This document shows, one piece after another, positions 49,719 to 54,287 of a stretch of DNA of 54,287 bases. How positions within the stretch are numbered: position 1 is the first letter of the stretch; every line of letters starts with the position of its first letter. The stretch is taken from assembly GCF_000186865.1 (NCBI RefSeq), contig NW_008705562.1, positions 13,599 to 67,885 on the forward strand. Direction: 5' to 3'. The position numbers and the translations under genes were made by a program. The stretch comes from Aureococcus anophagefferens. Lineage: Eukaryota > Sar > Pelagophyceae > Pelagomonadales > Pelagomonadaceae. A model generated the notes under the pieces. That model saw nothing but the letters and a program-made list of their open reading frames with translations, made no database searches and was not told where the DNA came from.

Positions 49719-49892
49719 GCTCGTTGGGCCTGGATTTTGAGCCGAGGAGACGCGCGCGCGCGAGCCTTCGCGGCGAATGTCAATGATGCCCTCGAGTTTG
49801 CCTCATTTTACCACACGGCCTGCGCGCGCGCCGCCGACGCTGTCCGCGTGGGGCTCGAGCGCGCCCTGGTACACCAGCGCCTGCGGTGAGGG

Positions 49893-50516
49893 ATGGCGGG
49901 CCTCGTCGGCGGCTGGCTCGCCTACGCTTTGACGCTCCTCGGCGGCTACCTCGCCGTCTTCGGCGCGACGCTGTGCCTGAGCTGCGGGCTCTACTACGCC
50001 GCGGAGCTCGCGGAGGAGCACAGCGTGCTCACGGGCCGCCTGCTGGGCTACGCGACGCGGGCCGTGGTCGCCGCGCACGCCGTGCTCTGGCTCGACGGCT
50101 ACCCGCTGCGGCGCGTCGCCGCGGGCGTCGCCTGCCACGCGTGCTACGCGTGGCTCCTCAACGACTACCCGCGGCTCGAGCTCTCGAGCCCCGCGTTTCT
50201 GGCGAGCGTCGCCGCGTTCCTCGGCGGCCACTACTCCTGGTTCCAGCACCTCGCGGACCTGAGCGTGGAGCCCCTGCCCTTCATCAACTCGCTCGGCTTC
50301 TTCACGCTCTTCGTCTGGCTCGTGCCGTTCTCGCTCTTCATCTCGCTCTCGATCAACGACAACGCGCTCCCCTTCGGCGCGACGGCCGCGAGGCCGAAGT
50401 CGACCTCCGCCTTCCGGCGCGTCGTCGACGGCGCGCGCGGCGCCTACGAGTCGGTCCTCGGCGGCCGCGTCGCCGCGGCCGCGGCCGCGGCCGCGCCGCG
50501 CGAGAAGTACTACTGA
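49893..50516 (+). CDS. TEX261/SVP26-family ER-Golgi membrane protein
   Basis: The protein has 207 residues with four to five membrane segments. Family blocks are CGLYYAAELAEEHSVLTGRL (compare YYLAEL-x-EE in TEX261), WLLNDYPRLELSSPAFLASV, GGHYSWFQHLADLS, NSLGFFTLFVWLVPFSLFIS and LSINDNALPF. SVP26/TEX261 is a COPII cargo adaptor for ER export of glycosyltransferases. It ends in KYY, close to a C-terminal export or retrieval signal. The stop lies 11 bp from the stop of the convergent gene. Confidence 0.88.
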   Translation: MAGLVGGWLAYALTLLGGYLAVFGATLCLSCGLYYAAELAEEHSVLTGRLLGYATRAVVAAHAVLWLDGYPLRRVAAGVACHACYAWLLNDYPRLELSSPAFLASVAAFLGGHYSWFQHLADLSVEPLPFINSLGFFTLFVWLVPFSLFISLSINDNALPFGATAARPKSTSAFRRVVDGARGAYESVLGGRVAAAAAAAAPREKYY

Positions 50517-50527
50517 GGGCGGCGTGC

Positions 50528-51910
50528 TTAGGACGTCGACGCGCGCGCCCTGGGCGGGAGGGTCGGCAGGGACGACGACGCGGCGAGGGGCCGCTGCCGG
50601 TCGCCGTCCGCGGAGCCGCCGCGCCGCCGCCGGGGGCCGTCGCGCCGCGCGCCGCGCGGCGCCGCGGCGTCGCCGGCGGCCGCGGCGGCCTTGGCGCCCC
50701 GGGCCTTCTTGGGCCGCGCGCCGAGGGCCGCGTCGACGCTCAGCTTCATGCGCGCGATGGCCTCGTCGACCTTGGCGAGGACGTCGTCCGGGTCCGCCGC
50801 CGGCGGCGGCGGCGCGTCGGGCCCGCGCGCGGTCGTCGCGCCGCCCGGCGGCTCGCCCGCGGACGCGAGCGCCGCGTCGATGGCCGCGGCCGTGTCCGGC
50901 GTGCGCCGCCGCTCGAGCCGCGCGCGGAGCGCCGCGCCGTCGCAGAGGGGCGCGAGAGCCGCGGCCGAGTCGTCGTCGCCGTCGAGGAGCACCTGCGCGG
51001 GGCCCCGCCGACGATGCCGCGGCGGCGCGCGCGCGCGCGGGGCGCCGGCGCGCGCCGCGCGCGCGCACGCGTCGACGACCGTCGCGTCGTCGTCGTCGTC
51101 GTCCGCGCCGCCGGCGTCGCCGGCGTCGCCGTCGAGGCGCTCCAGCGCCCAGCGCGCCTCGCGGCGGAGGTCGCGGTCCGCGTCGCGCGCCGCGACCTGC
51201 GGCGGACGCGCGGCGTCCGCGCGGGCGGCGGACGCGCGCGCGACGTGCCGCGCGGGCGGAGGACGCGCTCGAGCGCGCCGCGCGCGCTCGTCCACCGCAG
51301 CGCCGCGAGGAGGCGGACGGCGTCCGCGCGGACGGGCGTCGCGCCGTGCTCCAGCAGCCGCGCCGCCGCGGGCCCGGCGGCGGCGACCTCGTGGAGCGCG
51401 AGGTTCGTCAGCGCCGAGCTGAGCACGTCCTCGGACCTGCGCGGAGGCCGAACTTCGGAACGCTCGGCCGCGGCGACGCGGCCGACGGTCGGACGAGTCG
51501 CGGCCTCTCCCCGGAGCGCGCGCGCGCTCGCGCCGAGACGGTCGAAGACCGCGCGCGTCGAAGTCGGGCCGCGCGTTCGGGTCCGGCGCGGCGTCCGACC
51601 GCTCGCCGTCGAGCAGCGACGAGAGCGCCGACGCGAAGGCCGGGTCCGACGCGTCGCCGGCGTAGGCCGCGTAGGCGCGCTCCTCCTCGACGTCGCTGGA
51701 GAGGCCCGCGAGCCGCTCGTCGCGGGCGTCGTCCCGGGCCTCGGCCGCGGCGGCGGCCGGCGGCGGCGGCGACGCGGCGGCGGCGCCCCCGTCGAGGTAG
51801 GCGCGCGCGAGCTCGAGGGCCTCCATGCCCCGCTTGAGGTCCGCGTCGTAGCTCGACGCCGCCGCCGCGCCGCCCTCCGCGGCCGGGCCGGGCCCGCCGT
51901 CGACCTCCAT
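50528..51910 (-). CDS. HEAT-repeat-like protein, at least three exons
   Basis: Exons 51910-51555, 51436-51265 and 51196-50528 give 398 residues in frame; one further short intron ending at cgcgcag near 50997 is possible but not required. The N-terminus is acidic and Ala/Pro-rich. The middle reads SEDVLSSALTNLALHEVAAA, LEHGATPVRADAVRLLAALR and DRDLRREARWALERLDG, typical of HEAT or armadillo helices. The C-terminal part is helical then low complexity. A scaffold protein is likely; no family name is justified. Exon borders are moderate in certainty. Confidence 0.6.
   Translation of the reverse strand: MEVDGGPGPAAEGGAAAASSYDADLKRGMEALELARAYLDGGAAAASPPPPAAAAAEARDDARDERLAGLSSDVEEERAYAAYAGDASDPAFASALSSLLDGERSDAAPDPNARPDFDARGLRPSRRERARAPGRGRDSSDRRPRRRGRAFRSSASAQVRGRAQLGADEPRAPRGRRRRARGGAAAGARRDARPRGRRPPPRGAAVDERARRARARPPPARHVARASAARADAARPPQVAARDADRDLRREARWALERLDGDAGDAGGADDDDDDATVVDACARAARAGAPRARAPPRHRRRGPAQVLLDGDDDSAAALAPLCDGAALRARLERRRTPDTAAAIDAALASAGEPPGGATTARGPDAPPPPAADPDDVLAKVDEAIARMKLSVDAALGARPKKARGAKAAAAAGDAAAPRGARRDGPRRRRGGSADGDRQRPLAASSSLPTLPPRARASTS
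51197..51264 (-). other. Probable 68-bp intron of the HEAT-like gene
   Basis: GT donor gtcctccg from 51264 and acceptor tccgccgcag before gtcgcggc from 51196. Phase 0, giving ALER|VAARDADRDLRREARW. The flanking words share only gtc, so no target duplication is claimed. Confidence 0.55.
51437..51554 (-). mobile_element. Probable truncated introner in the HEAT-like gene (118 bp)
   Basis: The coding strand shows ccgagcgttccgaagttcgg before the acceptor ctccgcgcag, resembling the corresponding part of the APC10 introner. The donor is set at 51554 (gc) for frame only, giving RPDFDA|SEDVLSSAL. The donor position is uncertain. Confidence 0.5.
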
Positions 51911-52118
51911 CTTTGTCGTTGGGCTGCCCGTTTGGCCGGGCTGCCACGGAGCGCGTTGAGCCTGCTGCAGGTCATCAAGCCGAAGCTTCGCCGAACGCCA
52001 CACCATCCTACCTCGCAGCGCTTTGAGGCTGCGTCTCTCCCTCGGCGCGCCGTCCGGCGTCCCGCGACGATTCTCGCGCGCGCCTCGTCGTCATCGTCGC
52101 GCCATCGGCAGGTAACAC

Positions 52119-52848
52119 ATGGGCATGATGCAATCGACGCCGTGCACGCCGGGCACGTCGCGGGCCGACTACACGCAGGATGGCCCCGTGGCCCAGCGCA
52201 TCGCGTCCGTCACGCCCTACTTCCCCTTCAAGGGCATCGACCGCTTCTACGACATCGGCGGCTTCCTCAAGGACCCGGAGGCCTTCGCCCTCGTCGTCGA
52301 GGTGCTCGTCGAGCGCTACAGGGACGCGGACATCGACAGCGTCTGCGGCCTCGACGCGCGCGGCTTCGTGCTCGGCCCGCCGCTCGCGCTCGCGCTGAAG
52401 AAGCCGTTCTTCATGCTCCGGAAGAAGGGCAAGATGCCCAACGCCGTGACCGGGGCGGCCTACGCGAAGGAGTACGCCGGCAACGACGCGCTGTCGATCC
52501 CCCGCGGCGCCGTCAAAGCCGGCGACAAGGTGCTCGTCGTCGACGACCTCGTCGCGACGGGCGGCACGCTCCTCGCGGCGCTGGACCTCATCGCCAAGTT
52601 CGACGGCGTCGTGCCCGAGTGCGCGCGCGCCGCCGCGCGGGGCGCGTCGCCGCGCCGGCCGCCGAGCGCGCGCGCGCAGGTGCGTCGTCGAGATCAAGTT
52701 CCTCGACGCGCGGGCGGCCTTCGCGAAGCGCGGCTTCGGCCACGTGCCCATCTGGGCGCTCATGTCCGAGGACATCCTGACGAAGAACGGCCTCGAGGAC
52801 GCGGACATCCCGACGGACGGCTACGTCGACGACGGCGAGGCGCACTAA
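52119..52848 (+). CDS. APRT: Adenine phosphoribosyltransferase, two exons
   Basis: Exons 52119-52618 and 52680-52848 give 222 residues. Blocks are RIASVTPYFPFKGIDRFYDI, VCGLDARGFVLGPPLALALK, KPFFMLRKKGKMPNAV and the PRPP loop KVLVVDDLVATGGTLLAALD, then VVEIKFLDARAAFAKRGFGH. The enzyme makes AMP from adenine and PRPP in purine salvage. No targeting peptide is visible, so it is probably cytosolic. Exon 2 restores the family's conserved strand. Confidence 0.92.
52619..52679 (+). other. 61-bp intron of the APRT gene
   Basis: GT donor gtgcgcgc (52619-52626), acceptor cgcgcgcag, and gtgcgtcg at 52680-52687. The flanking words agree in the first five bases. Splicing gives VVPE|CVVEIKF. Confidence 0.75.
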
Positions 52849-52953
52849 AGGTAACGAGCGACAGGGTCGGTCCGCGTTAGAGGCGAGGCGGCGACCCGCG
52901 AGGCGACGACCCGCGCGCGGGCGACCCGCGAACCGCGGGCGAGGGGGCGACGG

Positions 52954-54073
52954 CTAGAGCGGCGGCGGCTTCGCCTTCGGGGACGGCGGCGTCACGGCCG
53001 CCGCCGCCGCCGGCTCCGGCGCCTCGGGGAGCGGGCAGAGGTCCATGGCGCAGAGCCGCGCGCACGCGCGCGTCGCCTGCGCGCGGAAAAGGGGCGTCGC
53101 GCCGGCCCGGGTCCGGCGACCCTCGGCGAACCTCCGAGTCGTCGCGGCCGCGCGAACCGACGCGTTCCCGCGCGGGGAGCCGCGTCGAGCCGCGCGCGGA
53201 CGGCGGCCGCGCAGAGGGGCAGGATGCCCGTCTCGTCGTGGAACGGCGCCGCGGCGCCGCGGCGCCGGCCCTCGCGCTCGAGCTCGGCGGCGACGCCGCC
53301 GAGCCGAGCGCCGATGGCGTCGAGCGCGGTGAGCGTCGCCTCGGCGCGCGCGAGGGCCGCCTGCGGGGGGGGCGGCGGCGGGTCGGGTTGGCGGCGCGCG
53401 GCGGCCCCGGCGTCGCGCGCGCGGGGCGGGCGCGCCGGCCGCGTCGCGCCGCGCCCGCGCGCGGCGTCGGTCCGCGGAAAAAATTCCGCGGAAGCCGTTC
53501 CGCGGAAAGGGGGCGCCGAGTCGCGCGGAGTGCTTCGCGTCGGCGTCCGCGTGGTCGCTCCAGAGCCGCGCCGCCGCGTCGCCCGAGGGCTTGCTGTGGT
53601 GGGGGCAGGCGTCGCCGTCGGCGACGCGGTCCAGCGCCTCGGAGACGGCGACGAGGCGCTTCGTGAAATCGACGAGGCGGTCGCAGGTCGCGCCGTCGAA
53701 GGCCGCGGACCGCTCGGCCCAGGGCGCCTGCGCGGGGGGCGGTCGTCCGGGGCGCGACGTAACACGGCCGGGACGCGGGCCGGCGGACCAGCGCGCAGAC
53801 CCAGGTGCGCTGCGCCTCGATCGCGCGCTCGTAGGCGCGCTCCGCGGGCGCCGCGCCGACGCGGCCCGCGGGGCCCGCGGTCACGAGGCGGTGCAGCTCG
53901 ACGGCCGCGCCGCTCTCGCGCAGCAGCAGCAGCAGCAGCGAGTTGTAGATCGACTCCTGCTGCCGGCCGCCGCCGGCACCCAGGGCGCCGGCCGGCGGGG
54001 CCTCCTGCTTCGTGGCGCCCACGTCGGCGATGGACCGCTTCACGCCGCGGCTCGGCCCATCGCCCTCGCTCAT
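52954..54073 (-). CDS. Helical protein of unknown function, four exons
   Basis: Exons 54073-53795, 53727-53551, 53360-53184 and 53076-52954 give 251 residues; all exons are multiples of three and all introns are phase 0. The sequence is largely helical (RQQESIYNSLLLLLLRESGA, AFDGATCDRLVDFTKRLVAV, AEATLTALDAIGARLGGVAA), with a nuclear-signal-like VKRSIADV near the start and a Pro-rich tail. A DACPHHSKPS loop is notable. I recognise no family. A cag-repeat tract encodes the LLLLLL run at about 53922-53940. Confidence 0.6.
53077..53183 (-). other. Intron 3 of the four-exon gene (107 bp)
   Basis: GC donor gcggctcc from 53183, acceptor cgcgcgcag before gcgacgcg from 53076. Phase 0, RARLD|ATRACARLCAMD. 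The flanking words share gcg only. Confidence 0.5.
53361..53550 (-). mobile_element. Intron 2 of the four-exon gene (190 bp), introner-sized
   Basis: GC donor copy gcggacgc from 53550 and downstream copy gcggccct from 53360 match in 5 of 8 bases; the acceptor is ccccccgcag. Phase 0, LWSDH|AALARAEATL. The body includes an AT-richer palindrome (ttccgcggaattttttccgc). Confidence 0.6.
53728..53794 (-). other. Intron 1 of the four-exon gene (67 bp)
   Basis: GC donor gcgctggt from 53794, acceptor cccgcgcag before gcgccctg from 53727. Phase 0, QRTWVC|APWAERSAAF. The flanking words agree in the first four bases. Confidence 0.6.
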
Positions 54074-54287
54074 GCAACCGCGGTACCGCGTCGTGCAAGA
54101 AGGCAATTGGCAGCGCAAGCTGGTGCCCGCGCAACCTTCTCTCGATGCGTCGACGCGCTCGTCGAATGCGTGAGACGGACGAAGTCCGCCAACGCAGGTC
54201 CTTCCACATTCAAGCACGGGTGAGCCAATGTTTAGGCGTATGTTTGCCGTCCTTTCTGCCGGCGGCGCGCCGGCTTGCGACGCGTCC

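Overview
This is a very GC-rich, gene-dense nuclear fragment from a eukaryotic microalga. The best fit is a stramenopile of the pelagophyte type (Aureococcus-like). The reasons are the mixture of eukaryotic genes (APC10, BUB3, NSE3/MAGE, a CDPK-like kinase, TEX261, CFAP20), leaders of the bipartite plastid type, and above all many introns that look like introner elements. Introners are short non-autonomous transposons that become introns, described genome-wide in Micromonas and Aureococcus. The organism call is inference. Two runs of exactly 50 N are assembly gaps, and reading frames across them show that 50 is only a nominal length.

Layout. 0-10 kb: a CDPK-like kinase with five introns (5' end cut off), a heparan-sulfate 2-O-sulfotransferase-like enzyme, an SH3-like/gamma-carbonic-anhydrase fusion, APC10, a 1.5 kb non-coding stretch with a microsatellite, an Mpv17/PMP22 protein and a zinc-finger/RNase H protein. 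10-20 kb: an 11-bp minisatellite, a divergent pair (coiled-coil protein and an RSP2-like DPY-30 protein) each split by a copy of the same 192-bp introner, a double UxaA-type dehydratase with a gap, a second kinase and a small Pro/Tyr-rich protein. 20-32 kb: two Fe(II)/2OG-dioxygenase-like proteins, a secreted Cys-rich protein, an RRM/CCCH RNA-binding protein, a probable thylakoid-lumen protein, an alpha/beta hydrolase with a C-terminal SH3-like domain, a polytopic membrane protein, a J-protein, BUB3, a uL10-like ORF with an apparent frameshift, and CFAP20. 32-34 kb: a 2 kb gene-poor stretch holding a 185-bp inverted-repeat element. 34-54 kb: a secretory J-protein, a RING protein, an ABC-F ATPase, an EF-hand protein with a gap, a GNAT acetyltransferase, a membrane-anchored coiled-coil protein, a tandem pair of genes encoding the same mature plastid-type protein, an alpha/beta-hydrolase/PDZ protein, ArgJ, a second EF-hand protein, NSE3, TEX261, a HEAT-like protein, APRT and a four-exon unknown.

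The genes are ordinary monocistronic eukaryotic genes on both strands. Several convergent pairs are separated by 10-40 bp, and one pair overlaps in its stop codons. No operon or multi-gene pathway is evident.

The notable system is the intron population. I rebuilt intron boundaries by requiring frame continuity and conserved protein motifs across each junction. Nearly all of these introns start at the first base of a short direct repeat of the target (ideally 8 bp, beginning GC or GT) and end in CAG or TAG just before the second copy. Several copies share a recognisable sequence core in either orientation, two are near-identical 192-bp elements with terminal inverted repeats, and a group of 88-94 bp introns has the same duplicated-target structure. 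About four fifths of the rebuilt donors are GC rather than GT. One further predicted intron (46125-46179) coincides with a 55-bp tandem duplication beginning AGGT, which would be a different route to a new intron.
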